Below, piece after piece: positions 48,181 to 60,935 of a stretch of DNA of 64,000 nt (position 1 is the stretch's first letter; every line of letters begins with the position of its first letter). The position numbers and the translations under genes are program-made. The notes under the pieces are model-generated. The model searched no databases, was not told the origin of the DNA, and saw nothing but the letters and a program-made list of their open reading frames with translations. Source of the stretch: Lithospermum erythrorhizon (lineage: Eukaryota; Streptophyta; Magnoliopsida; Boraginales; Boraginaceae). The DNA lies in the NCBI GenBank assembly GCA_019722365.1, contig JADFUC010000856.1:186001-250000 (forward strand), read 5' to 3'.

Positions 48181-49429
48181 AATAATAAGTCACTAACAAA
48201 TCATAGAAAATAATATACAACCATCTAACGATGAAAATGGTAAATTTATTGTTAAACAACTAGATAAAGTAAAATAAATAGAAAAATTGATAAAGTAAAT
48301 AATAAAATTTAAATATTATCATTGGTTCAATATCGTATAAGTACATAGATTATAAATATAATTTAAAATTAAAAAGTTTAAAAAAGAATGAAAATAAAAT
48401 ATTAAAATGAAGAACATTATTGTTGCAATACTAATAACAAAAAACGATAGTTTAGTTATCTATCCTATATATAACGCAAGTAGCTTTAGATCGGGCAAGT
48501 ATCAAAGTTTGAAGTTCCAAATTTTATTTTTTTCTATTTTACCTTTTTTGCACTAACCACCCCAAAATTCAAATCTCACAATTATTTCTTTCACTAGATT
48601 TTCCTTTTATAAATAACTCGATATCGCATCTAATTACTCACCTATATCGTTAACAAATTTTTATATATGAGAAGCTTACATCACATATAATAGATTCAAT
48701 TATTTTTCTTCAAGATAATTTTAAATTATATAAAATCACATTTTTTCTCCTTTTGCTATTAATTTTAATTCATTATTTGTACTTATAAAAAATATATTAT
48801 AAAATTAATGGATTAATTTGCACAAAGCGATCAAGACAAATAACTAGTTATATTAACCATCCAATTAAGGAACAAATCAATCGGCCGCCCCCCCGGGCTC
48901 GTTTCTCATCTTTTAAGCCACGGTCGCGGGTTCATGTCCCGTGTCTTGCATATGTCATTCTTATTTTCTGGATGCAATAATTATAGTAATTATATAGAAT
49001 GAATTTAAAATATAAAAAGACTATCTTATCAATATTTAATCCTATCAATTAGATCAAAAATACACTTAAAATATTATCTAATGGTTCCATAACTATTTAA
49101 GCATCTTGCTTAAAAAAATCGTTAATTATGTAAATAAACTGTTTCAATCTCATCAGAAGTTTAAATACTGGTGAACTATTGTAATTTTAATTATAAAAAA
49201 AAATATTTTTAACATCCTAATAAGCAAATATATGTAATATATTAGACTATAGAGAATAATATAGGTATATTCATGTATATAAGTGCTACATAAGCAAAGC
49301 AGTGATCACTAGTGTCAAGAGGATCATTTCACACAAATAGTGATCAATCGGGAATACAATTTCCGACATCCTATGGGACGTGACCAAAATTTGATCCTGG
49401 ACCAAAATTAATTTAGCACTCAGTGTGGG
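48181..49429. other. AT-rich intergenic DNA, no gene recognised
   Basis: No protein-like frame. A GC-rich patch at 48880-48945 (CGGCCGCCCCCCCGGGCTCG, then GGTTCATGTCCCG, which looks like a pol III B box) is isolated. It is not preceded by an A box at the right distance that I can see. Confidence 0.45.
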
Positions 49430-49873
49430 CCCCACACGTAAATAAAGAAAACAAAAAAAGGGTGTTGGTTGTCCAGCGCGACACGTGCGGCTGCAGGTGG
49501 CTGCAGCTGGCGCGACGCGTGGCGCGCGCTGGCTGGCCGAATTTTTTTTTCCACCTCATTTTTAAATTGTTTTTTTACACAATAATTAAGCAAAAAAAAA
49601 AAAAAAAAATACACCACTATTTTTTATTTTTCGAGCTCTATAAATAGAGCCTAGGTTTGTGTCATTTGGACAAAAAAAAAAAAACTGCTTTTACACCTTT
49701 TTATTCTTCTTTAATCACTTTTCTTCCTCGATATTAAAAAAATTATTAAAATATTTTAAAATACTAAAATATTAAAATTATTAAAAAATATATTTTTAAA
49801 AAATTATAATATTATTTATTGTATTATTAAATTTAATACCATGATGAAATAAATAAAGAGAAATGAAAAATAT
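49430..49873. other. GC-rich island and TATA-containing palindrome upstream of a small open frame
   Basis: Positions 49470-49535 are strikingly GC-rich (GCGACACGTGCGGCTGCAGG..., GGCGCGACGCGTGGCGCGCG) amid AT-rich DNA. At 49630-49660 GAGCTCTATAAATAGAGCCT forms an inverted repeat around a TATA-like box. A-runs and T-rich DNA follow. It could be a MITE or LTR remnant, or a promoter for the open frame at 49874. I cannot decide by eye. Confidence 0.35.
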
Positions 49874-50071
49874 ATGGAAGATATGCCGGGAGCGACAGGA
49901 GAGAAATTAATTGACACTCTGAATTTATTACCGCCAGCTGTTGGTAAAAAACGTTATTTGGAGGCCAAGCAATTCTCACAGCAAGAGCAGGTTGTTTGGG
50001 GTTTGACACTGGCCGCCGCGATACTAAGAACCATTACACAATTATTAAGAAAATGTTGTTATTATTATTAA
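49874..50071 (+). CDS. Unrecognised 65-codon open frame
   Basis: This frame starts MEDMPGATGEKLIDTLN, continues LLPPAVGKKRYLEAKQFSQQ and ends in a hydrophobic GLTLAAAIL-type segment followed by LLRKCCYYY. The amino-acid mix is balanced and unlike translated AT-rich noise, and a TATA-like palindrome lies about 230 bp upstream. I recognise no family. It could be a small gene, an exon of a lost gene, or a retained transposon fragment. Confidence 0.25.
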   Translation: MEDMPGATGEKLIDTLNLLPPAVGKKRYLEAKQFSQQEQVVWGLTLAAAILRTITQLLRKCCYYY

Positions 50072-50636
50072 GCATAAAGATATAGCTACCTAATGAAATT
50101 TAATTAATTAGACACCGTACTGGAGGTAGATATATATTGAATATATCGATCAAATATGTCTTTCATTTTTCCAATTATGTTTTATATTTGAGAACACGAG
50201 TTTCAGTTGAGGAGCATAAATTGACGTGGTACCAACTACCAAATCCTATATATTGCATCCTATGGCTTTTATTTTTATTCCTTATTGTGTAAGTTGTGTT
50301 TTTAATATTTTAAATTTAATTCCTGGTAATTATTAGCTAGGAGTCAAAGGGCTTAAAACCAGATAATCTAATTAATGGAGTATTTAATCTCGTAGATGTT
50401 CATTGTTCAACTAATTGATCTCGATTTATTAGCCCCACAAAGTATAATAATTTGACATAACGGAGGAGACATAAATTTTAGGTAGCTTCGGTGGTTCGAT
50501 TGGTGAACTTTTAGGAGTATCTAACCTGACCCAATGTTTCAGACATATCTTGCCATGACTTCATATCTTTCAGCTCTTCAATGTTATAAAATTGACTTTG
50601 CATCACCCCCAATCTTTTGAATCTTACATATCGTAT

Positions 50637-50932
50637 GCACCCTCCATTTTAAAAGACCACTTAGTAGTTAGTACTTATCACTTTAATTTTGAATGATTAA
50701 AATCTATAAAAATTCGTAACATTATTAACTGATACACATAACTTTAATTAAAATTAAAATTATTATGTTAACTTTAAAATATATTAAAAATATCAATATT
50801 TATTACGGAATATACATTTTATCAAATATTATAGAACATGTATAAAAATATTCTCCTTATATTTTTAAAATTTAAAATTTTAATTATCAAAATTAGAAAC
50901 TGGACAATTTTTGGGATGGAGGGATCGGAGTA
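50637..50932. mobile_element. Stowaway-like MITE, about 295 bp
   Basis: The left end CACCCTCCATTTTAAAAGAC and the right end, in reverse complement CTACTCCGATCCCTCCATCC, are imperfect terminal inverted repeats of the CTCCCTCC type. The interior is AT-rich and lacks coding capacity. Confidence 0.55.
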
Positions 50933-52829
50933 GTTTCTTACGATTACAAAGAGATCATGCTCAAAATGATTGCGCACCATGTCTTACTAATTACATTCCA
51001 GAAGTAATTAGAGGCAGTCAAATATGCACCACTTGCCAACCAGGCCACCAACCCTTAAATTAAAACATCAGAATGAGTCATCATGAAATATAAGAGTTGC
51101 TATAATTATTATATGCGACTGAGATTTAGCTGGCTAAATTCTCATTAGCAGATATTCATTAATAAATAAATAAAATTATATTCCTACAAATATTTAGCGT
51201 CATTGTCAGTTAGTTGAGTACTACTTGTGTGTTCGAATGGAATATAGCTAGAATTAAGAAAAATACAACAAGAATAGCCTAACTTGTTGTGGTGACAAAC
51301 AGTTTTGCGTATTTCGACCACTTTTAATATGCCTTCCATAAATAAGATTGGTTATTGTTGAGGACCACATTTTCGAGCGAGGCTATTATACAATCCTTGA
51401 TGATTGTTAGTTTCATTTATTTAATTTTATAAATTTTAAGTAAAATATAAATTACTCTCACAATTTAATTTTTCTCATATTCTTGCTTGTCCTCACAATG
51501 AGTAAAAAAAAACTCTATTTTGGAATTTCAAAAAAAGAGAGTAAAACATTCCATAAATTTAGGATTGGAGGGAGTAAAATGTTGAGGTTTTTTATTTTTT
51601 ATGTAGTGGTTATAAACTATTGAGGATGAAATCGAATCAAGAATATCATGTCAAAATTCATATGTTCTACCTTATTATGATTAATTAATAATCAGGAAAA
51701 TTTCAAGATGAAGAGAATGACAGAGTAATGTAAATATTATATTGAATTATTTTCAATATAAATTTTAACATTATGTCATATTTATAGATATATTAGAACT
51801 AAATTTTTAAAGGAACTTCAAGATAGTAAACCTGCTAATAGATGTGATCTAATAAAGTATGTATTTACATAGATGTGTCCCAAGAGAAGCCTTCATAGTA
51901 ATAAAGTATCTTTTTTCTCTTACTCATACTTATTAATTTTTGTTAAAATTTATAGAAGATGCATGGTTAATTTTATTGGAATTAAGTTCAAGTAGAAATT
52001 AATTTTACTGAAAATATCCTATATAATAGAAAGTTATAGTACTATTAAGAGATTGTTATATTAAGATTTTTAAAAGATCTATTTTATAATTTTTAAATTT
52101 TTATAGGCTTGTTTAGTTATTTTTAAGTTCTTAAAATAAGCCGCAGTATATAAATTTTAGAATTTATATCAGTATCCTCAGATCTTAATAATACTTAATG
52201 ATATTTTTCATGAACGATACTCAACGATATATTTCAATACAAAGATTACGTATCTTAAAAGTTAAATTTATTAAGATTTTTAATAGACCAGAATCCCGAA
52301 CCTTCTATATATATAGGGATATGTAAAATGATTAGTTTCTGCAGTAGTTCCAAATGTACTGGTTAAAAAAACCAAAAATACAAAACTACTCCTTCAAATA
52401 GTGGCCACTAGTGGAATTCACTCTCTAATATAATAACTAGTCGATGGGTGGCTCATCAATCGACGGGTCGAAATACGGGATTAATCGTTATTATTATTAA
52501 AGATTCACGATCGCCTAACATTAGTTTGAAATAATTGTTACATTATTAATTAATATAAATACTCAATTCATAAACACCTTTCAAACTTCCACTTAATTAT
52601 TGTACAATGCATGTACGTATATCAAATGAATGGCCCATTTGAAAGAACTCTTCAATCGCTCACCTTATTAAAGCGACAACATCATAAATTCTTATAATGA
52701 TACGAAAAATTAAAGATTTGGTATTCGCCGCTATTCATATAATATGTAGTATATAAGGAATTATTAATTTATATTTTATACGGGTCTATATAAATTATCA
52801 AAAAATGTATTATCTTATAATTTTAGCGA
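50933..52829. other. AT-rich intergenic DNA, no gene recognised
   Basis: No protein-like frame. A lone GGATTGGAGGGAGTA MITE end lies at 51565-51579. The right part, from about 52440, grades into the degenerate repeat that follows. Confidence 0.5.
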
Positions 52830-54580
52830 ATTATTAATCTAGCCCCTATCAACGAGTCATCCTACAAAAATATTATCTACAAAGTTTAAAAAGGAAATCA
52901 AAAAGCACAAAATGACATTTGACCCCTGCAAAAAGTGGAAAAAACAAAAAACATGAATTATTAATTTATTAGCACTCCTATTCCCTAGTCGGACCGCAAA
53001 AATATATCTTAAAAGAGTTTATTAAATAATTAAGTTTCTACAGTAGTTGATAATTGCAAAAAAAAAAAAATGAAAAGAACGAAAAGCACGAATTATTAAT
53101 TTAGCATCCTATCCCCGAGTCGGGACAGACCAAAAATAAAATATTATCTTAGAGAGTTCATTAAATAATCGAGTACTAAGTTATCGAGTTTCTACTGTAG
53201 TTGATAATAATTGCAAACAAAAATGAAAAACTAAAAAAGCACAAATAAGATATGACCATGAATAAAAAATTAAAATGAACAAAAAAAACACGAATTATTA
53301 ATTTAGCATCCTATCCTAGCAGGGACCTAAGAAAAATATTATCTTGTGGTAACTAAAAACACCAATTATTAATTTAGTATCCTATCCAAGAATAGAGACC
53401 GACCAAAAATATTATCTTAGACTATTTATTAAATAATCGAGTATTAATTTATCGAATTTCTACGGTAGTTGATGATAATTGCAAACAAAAAAGGTAAAAC
53501 AAAAGAATCGACAAAAAAAAAGCAAAAACAAAAGCAAAAAAAAGGTTAATATATACGATCAGTAATGAACGTACATCATCCGCTTCTTCTTTATACGATA
53601 GACTAGTAAGGAGGCCTGGCTAAAATGACGGGCGCAGACGATATTCTATTCAATAGTCGGTCAAATGTTCTATTCAATACGTATTAACTAACTTTGTAAA
53701 TATAATGACATGCAATTTTAACTCAATGCCACGGGCCAAAAATATTATCTTAGAGCCTTTATTAAATAATCGAGTTTCTACTATAGTTGATAATTGGAAT
53801 TTTTTAAATGAAAAAATATTCACGTGAAAAGCGAATCTAAAAAGACAATGTGATACGATCAGTCTATAGAAATAATGAAAAGAGCTTCAATTATTAATTT
53901 AGCACCATATCTCCGAATCAGGACGGGCCAAAATATTATATCGTAGAGTTTGGCTATTAAAATAATCGGTATTAATTTATCGAATTTCTACCGTAGCTGA
54001 CATAATCGTAAAAAACTGCTAAAAAGAAAAAAATTATTCATGCGCCATCAAATCCCATGAATATTCGCTTGTTTCACAATTGTTATGAAAAAGAAATCTA
54101 ATTATTAATTCTAAAGATTCTATCTCTCGAGAAACGCTCATTCAATAGCTTCTGGCCGAACTAACTTCTCAGAAAATATAATCACATGCAATTTTAACTC
54201 AATGTCATATGCCAAAAATATTATCATAAGTTTCTACTATAGTTGATAATTGAAAAAAATAGTTTAAAAAAGAGAAAAAAATATTAACATGAAAAAGGAA
54301 AGAGCACTTAATTATTAATTTAAAGATCCTATCCCCAAGTCGGTTGGTCGAAATAAATTTGTATTATTTATTGAGCCTTTGTACTCTGTATTTAAAAAAC
54401 ACAACAAGATACTTAATTCACGCGTGAAAAATAATGAAAAAATGAACCAAAAATCACTTAATTATTAATTTAACACCATATTCACGAGTCGAGACGGGTC
54501 AAAAATATTATTTTAGAGAGTTTATTAAATAATCAAGTACCAATAATTTATCGAGTTTATATTTTTGTTGATAATTAAAA
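52830..54580. repeat. Degenerate satellite-like repeat, about nine to ten units
   Basis: A composite unit recurs near 52835, 52955, 53080, 53290, 53360, 53890, 54310 and 54456, with partial units near 53730 and 54100. It reads AATTATTAATTTAGCATCCT, ATCCCCGAGTCGGGACGG, CCAAAAATATTATCTTAGAG, TTTATTAAATAATCGAGT, then TTATCGAGTTTCTACTGTAG and TTGATAATTGCAAA. Spacing varies from about 70 to 230 bp because A-rich spacers (GAAAAACGAAAAGCAC and the like) differ in length and some units are truncated. No coding capacity. Confidence 0.75.
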
Positions 54581-54929
54581 AAATAATACTGAAAAGAAAA
54601 ACTCAAAATTGAAAAAAAAAAAGGTTCCACGCACGCAATCCCATAACCATTTGGGATGTGCAGCACGCAATCCTGTCTTTATAACTACTACTGGATACAT
54701 ACATTAATAAGGTTATTATTATTTAGTGAAAGCTTTGTAGCTAAGGTTCCTTCTACGACATCCTTATTAGACTTATTATATACGTACTATACACCATCTC
54801 AACGAAAACAACTTATACCAATAAGAAATTCAATCTCAAACGAGAAAAATTCTAATACTCCTGATTTATTTAGACTCTATCTTTACCAATATTAATTAGT
54901 TCTCGTGTTATTTTAGTTAAAGTCTTAAA

Positions 54930-56520
54930 GTGAAAACCACTAGTTGCAAAGTTTGCACGCAGTGAAAGTTTGTTAAAAAATAATTAAAATAATTAAGATG
55001 AATTAATCAAATTAATTAAAATCGAGCCACTAAAAAGTCGACATCGCATAGGCTTTGATCAACCCTAAAAATTTAATGTAAAAACCCTCGCATCGAACAA
55101 GGTTTTCCGAGAAAATATCCCCTAATTGTAGCCGTACATTAAACTATTGTTCAAGGCTAAAAAAGTCCTAATTTATTACACAAATCGGCCATAGGCCTAA
55201 AATCGAAGTTTCAAAATTTCGTGCTCAAAATGAACGCCCAAAAGCATGGCTCAAGATAAAGTCTCCAAAAGGTCCGAGGTCAACATTTAAAAACGTTGCC
55301 GCCTCTGTAAAAGATTCGAAACCTTCTTCTTACACCAAAAATAGCACCTCTCTTTTCTTATTCTTGGAGGAAAGTAATTTCAAAATCCGACAGCTCGTGA
55401 TTCCGCTTCGTAATTCAACATTAAGACGTTGACCACCTCAAATTAAACCAACCAATCAGAAGCAAGTATTCGAAGCCCGAAGGCCTATATAAACCCCCCT
55501 ATATTTCGAAATAATGAGGAATAAAATCCCATAAATTGCCTTCGAAAAACACTGAGAAAATACGTAGATCTACCTCTCAAATTCCCTAAGCAATATTTTT
55601 AAACCATCGCCAAATACCACTTTAGTGGGTGGTTTCATCTCCCGGCGCCCAAAAATAGGAGCCTAAGGTGGAATTAAATGCATTCTTCAAGTTTGAAGCA
55701 AAAACTGGAGAATCTAACACGCCGCATTTCGCTAACGCCGAATATCTCGTAAATAAGCTAAATAGCCCCGATTATTCATAAATCTTGCATGAACACCCCA
55801 AAATCTCAGTTTGATTCATCAAGTTCCGTATATAGGAAATTGACCGAACATTCAATCCTTATAGCCGGATTCCAGCAGAAAACATTTACCGCTAAGATCC
55901 CCGTCTCTGGAGCCGATCATCAATATCACGAATCAGCGCCGGACACTCTGGCTCATAATTCCACACTACAACAATAAGCTTGTAAAGGCTGGGCCAGAAG
56001 ATGCTTTACATTGTCAGCAAATTTAAAAAAAAAATCCAGCGGCCAAATCTCACTGTTTCATTCTACAAAGAACATGTTGCTAGTGCTGGCCAGAGTACAG
56101 CAAGTTGCATATCGCTTTTAACAACTGCTTTCGCTATCACCTGTCATTACAAAGCTTCTGAGTTCTATCCCAGCCCAAGCCCTACTAAAGAGCATATCAA
56201 GCTACTAGTTCCACTGGTTATATCCCTTAAGTCCCACCCACAAAGGTGAAGCTCCACACTACAAGACACTGCAGAAGTCCATCCAACTGACATAGACAAG
56301 AGGGATCGTCCGAAGACTCAAGATCAAGTCTATACCAACACCTGGATTACGCCGCTAAGGCTCCACGGCTTAGATCACATCCAAGCACTGCATCACTGTG
56401 TCTATCAAAAAACTACACACAGGATCTTATTAGAAGGCCCTAGTCTAACCCAAACCAAGCTCAAGTCAAGCCGAGCCCATAGCAAGCTCCTATAATCATG
56501 ATAATTGTCGAGAATTTCAA
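54930..56520 (+). mobile_element. Possible LTR (solo or fragment)
   Basis: This GC-balanced, non-coding stretch contains AAGGCCTATATAAACCCCCC near 55480, a promoter-like TATA box as found in LTRs. It is more CG-rich than its flanks. Open frames at 55789-55977 and 56001-56249 have no recognisable domains. No matching second copy or clear TG..CA ends were seen. Confidence 0.35.
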
Positions 56521-56925
56521 GCAACGGATGTTTGTGAATCTTTGTAATACGCGGATATGGATAGACAACATGCAACTGCATTAATAGATGAATTGTCTAT
56601 AACTTACCATATATTTATTCCATTTCCAAATTTAATTGATTTTTCAATTTTTGATATCAGCTACCTTAATTATCAATTATTTTTATGTACATTAAGAAAA
56701 TTACCAAAAAATAATATTAAGAAAAATATTTTTGAAACCACAAATTCAATGATATCAACTTTATATTTTTCTCGATTAGTGAATAAAGAATTAGAATGGA
56801 AGCTCTGACACGCAATTCCAAAACGTCATCAATTAATTTGAAATTGAGAGAGTAATATATTATTGAAAAGGATAAAAAAATGAAAAAAAAAATTGGTGAA
56901 GCCATAATAACTGACTACTTATTGT

Positions 56926-56971
<46 letters not shown>

Positions 56972-58329
56972 ATTAACAATTATAGAATTGTTAATTAAGC
57001 TGGTCTGATGTAGACTAAGCTAATAAAGAATCTAAACTGTACTACTCATCAAATAATTATCACTTATAAATTAACATATATAAAAAGTTTATCTGAAGTA
57101 GTCCACTGCATCTGCCAATTGAATGCAATTTTAATTACATTATTATGTCTAATTTATACGGAGTAATTCTTATTTGACCTATAACTTATATAATCAGTTA
57201 TTAAGAGAGAGGTTACTGACAAGTCATATGAACAAATAGAATTAGTTTAGGACCTAATTATAAGGGGCTAGAGGGCGTAATCGCTTCATTCCCCATCACT
57301 AGAAACAACGCAACATAACATAGATTATTCAACTTTCAAGTTATTGCATGGTGGAATTAGCAGTATGATCTAAAATTGCTACTCCGCCAAAAACTCGACT
57401 GATAGACCGCTCGGTAGTTAAAGAGTAGGGTAAGGGTACAAGGTTGTACTCGTTTAAAATACCCGACTCGCTCGATAATTACCCTGCTCGTTAACAAATT
57501 GTTAAAGATTCTATAATATGTCCAAGACTCAATTCTAGTTTAAATAATTTAGTGATATTTTTTTATTTGTGTTACTAATTTAACATTTGGGCATTTACTT
57601 GACTTGACCCAACATGACAATATCTAAGAGTCCAAATCTAAAACAACTCAAAGTTAAACTAGTTCTAGCAACACCGATGACCTTAACCTCGACACCGACC
57701 TCGTTAGACGGCTCGTTAGCTGCGAGTAGGGCATGTAGTCATTTGACGCCCTGTAGGGGTGAATAAGATCAAGAGGTCGCTGACCGCTGACTTTATACAA
57801 ACTTTAATTCGTTTCACCATTACGAATTTTTAGCAATTTGTAAACAAACGCGAATAGGCTAAAGTAGTATTAACACCCTCAAGAATGGATAAAAAAGATG
57901 AAACAATAAACGACATCTAGCAATCATTATGTGCAATAAAACATCCAACTCATTTTTGATCATTATTAACATTAAGTTCATTCATGCATAATATATTAAG
58001 TCTATTCATGGCTATCGATCAACTTTAGCAATCTATTAAACATACCACAATTCAATACATAGATATACTATGTGAGTTTAAGATATTTTGATAGCAAGTT
58101 TAATTATGATTTGATCGCGCGAATATAACAATTAAGTTCATTGATCAAATCAAACAATCCTAATCATGAATATCAATTAAGATCAACATGTGATATTCTA
58201 TTTTAGCTCGATTAAAATTGACATATCAATTTAACACAATAATTCATTTATATGCTTTAATATTCAATAAGTTTATAAACTAGTGGCTATAATCGAATCT
58301 TTAGCAATTCTAGCATATATATAATATGT
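56521..58329. other. AT-rich intergenic DNA, no gene recognised
   Basis: Apart from the (TA)n run at 56927-56967 and one TACGGAGTA at 57157-57165, nothing stands out. The 83-codon open frame at 56557-56808 is rich in Ile, Leu and Phe, with no family resemblance. Confidence 0.5.
56927..56967. repeat. (TA)n microsatellite
   Basis: About twenty uninterrupted TA dinucleotides. It is prone to length change and to assembly error. Confidence 0.95.
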
Positions 58330-59870
58330 GCAATAAAGTAAAGGTGTGGTTAAGATGCAACCTCGGCCACGGTATTTTCACGAGGTTCGCTAATCTACAT
58401 CCCCGACCCAAGGCTCCTCACCTTAGGCTTTCTACTAGAATCCACTAGATGGCGCTTCTTCAAATGTTGGTGAAGCCCAAACCAACTTACAACTCTTAGC
58501 TCATAACTTCGCATCACACCATTAAGAACCCAAGACACGCCCAGATTTCAACCCAATCGTTCGGCATGCAACTCTACCACCTCGAAGACTCTATGTCCTA
58601 TCATTGAAAGCACTAAATTTCAACACTACGGAAATCTACTGACTCCTAACTTGAGTAAGCCTCACAACACTGACCCTCAAGCCTCTAGTATGGTTAATTA
58701 AATCCTAACTTAACGGTACATCTCTTTATAGAATGTGAGATTGTTGCTTTATCTCAATCTAGCTGCTCCTCAATGAGCTTACAATAGGATTAGCACTTTG
58801 GCACAATTTATATCCCTACATTGAGTAGATAATACATTGAAGCTCGTTCAACTCCTTGTTGAGTGTATAGACTTCTCAAGCTCTTGAACTTCCCATTCGA
58901 GCATTTCATCAAACACTCTAATGCTCTTTATTTCCCATTTCTCATTTCAATGTTTCAGCACAAACCAAACTCAATCTCTTTGATAAATCACAATTAAAGC
59001 TCATGTGTTTGAGAGACGGTTTTAAAGACAGAAATGAGTATAAAATATTTAGAATTGTTTGGGAAAAGCTGGGGAAGAGTTTGGAAGATTTGGTATTTAA
59101 AGTAAAATGGAGTAAAACGACAAAAATGCTGGGTTTTTTGACAATCTATCGAGACCTCATCGAGCCTAGGGTCTCATGGGGTCTAAACAGAAAACAGTAA
59201 AAACGCCAGATCATCGAGACCCCGGGTCTTATTGTCTCACGTGTCGATTTTTGCGAAACTTAAAATCACATTTCCCCGCCTCATATAGTCTCGATTTAGA
59301 CGATTCAAAAAGAGTTGGAAAGCTCTTTTTCAAACCCCTTTAATAAAATGAATTCAAGCCCTAGTTTTATAATACACATTAAGAGTTTCAAATATTTTCT
59401 TTTGACAAACATTCTAAAAAATATCGAAACGGTTAAGATTTTTAGTCAAAAATGATTTTGAAAATATCTCCCAAATAAGTACTTCAATCAAGATCAAGGA
59501 AAGAAAGTGTAAAGCAAGATTCAAGCCATAACTTTTACCTAATCTTCGAAGTTTGCATCCAAGACTCTGCCTCTTCCGATCTTGATTCTTTTGTGAACTT
59601 TCTTCTTGGTCTTTAATCGGTAGATCGACAATCTTCTTCATCGCCATTCCTTCACTTCAAGCTTTGTATGGTTGATTCTTCTTCTTCTATCTCACGATAC
59701 TCATATTTTGGCACAGAAAATCACTGCCTCATGACATTTTTCATTGTCTTCAATCCCTTGATTGTGCTTGCTCGATATCAATGTCAACTATGCGTCCGAC
59801 AAACACCTTTTTAATACCTACACTAAATCATTTAAGCAATATATGTTTAGATAGTAAATCAACGCTTAAG
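58330..59870 (-). mobile_element. Possible copia-like LTR or leader fragment
   Basis: GGTATTTTCACGAGGTTCGC near 58371 and the following CTCACCTTAGGCTTTCTACT resemble sequence seen in many plant copia LTRs and leaders. A minus-strand frame starts at 59647 with MAMKKIVDLPIKDQEE and ends at a possible splice donor, but it is not recognisable. The region is more GC-balanced than its flanks. The call is tentative. Confidence 0.25.
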
Positions 59871-60033
59871 TCATCATTAAAACAGCGTGTTCGGACTCGT
59901 AGTCCAACAGGTGTGGTACAAAGTTTACTCTAGTTATCTTAAGCGAGTAAGGTACCTGCTCTCGATTCATTATATTAAGTGGAGCCGATGTAATTACTCT
60001 AATATCCGATTCGACTCGACTCTTTGCCAACAC

Positions 60034-60188
60034 TAGGTGGTATTGGTAGATTAAGTAAAAATACTATTATCAAAATTTAATATTGAAATGTTTTTCGAAC
60101 ATTCCCTTTTTTCTCAAAATTTAATGTTTTTCGAACAACCTCTCTTTGAGAATACTATTGTTACTTGCTCTACCAATTCCACCATCCA
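60034..60188. mobile_element. Small palindromic MITE, about 155 bp
   Basis: TAGGTGGTATTGGTAGATTA at the left faces, inverted, GCTCTACCAATTCCACCATC at the right, and the match continues into AAGTAA..AATA(C/G)TATT. The inverted repeats are about 45 bp with several mismatches. The interior carries AATGTTTTTCGAACA-type words twice. It is non-coding, of uncertain superfamily. Confidence 0.55.
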
Positions 60189-60469
60189 ATAATAAATTAG
60201 TAGATTTCATGCTATATTGCTATGTACTCCGTACTATGCAAGTCTAAACTGTGCTGCTACAGAAAAATCATTAAGCATATATATATATGCTTGAATAATT
60301 AATAATAATTCTCCATTAGCGAATTTCTGTATGTTTGACATAATAATAATAATCGCTCGTGGATATTAATTTAGTCCCAATGATATTATTATATCAACTC
60401 TCAAGTAGTATAGTAATTGTTATAACAGATGCGAATTTAGGAACTTCGAATTAAGTAAAAGTTGTAAAA

Positions 60470-60935
60470 GAAATTAAATAACACCAGAGATTTAATGTGG
60501 TATCCTAACGATGTGTTAGGACTAATCCACGGGAAGAGCTACCAAACAGATTTCACTATAATAGAGAAGAACACAATACATATTTGAGTAGATTATGCTC
60601 TCAGATGAATATTTATGGCTAAACATATTCTATAATCCTAAACCAGAAGTATAAGCTCTCCTATATCAATTGTCTAGGTTACATATGATTCAAAACGAGT
60701 TTGAGAATATTTATACCCTAAAATCCTTACTTAAGCCGCTTCAGAAAAGTACTTCCAACGCGTTACACTTCCACGGGCTGAAACAACTTTTGGCCGTAAT
60801 GGCCTCAATAACGGCCCCCGCAACGCCTCTGCTGAGGCGTTTGCAGGAGCATTTCAGCACCAGATTTTACGTGGAAGCTTGAGTCGGGACTTGCAATCCC
60901 GATTCCAAATCTCAATCTTCCATTTAGCGATGACA
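60470..60935. mobile_element. Possible LTR fragment
   Basis: TTTAATGTGGTATCCTAACG and ACTAATCCACGGGAAGAGCT near 60490-60540 resemble the TTTAcGTGGT...CCACGGG layout common in plant copia LTRs. A TTTTACGTGGAAGC block lies near 60866. No pol sequence adjoins. A 70-codon frame at 60670-60882 has no recognisable domain. Confidence 0.3.

Noticed and set aside
48880..48945. Possible tRNA (GGTTCATGTCCCG resembles a B box)
   Set aside because: No matching A box, anticodon arm or acceptor pairing could be found by eye.
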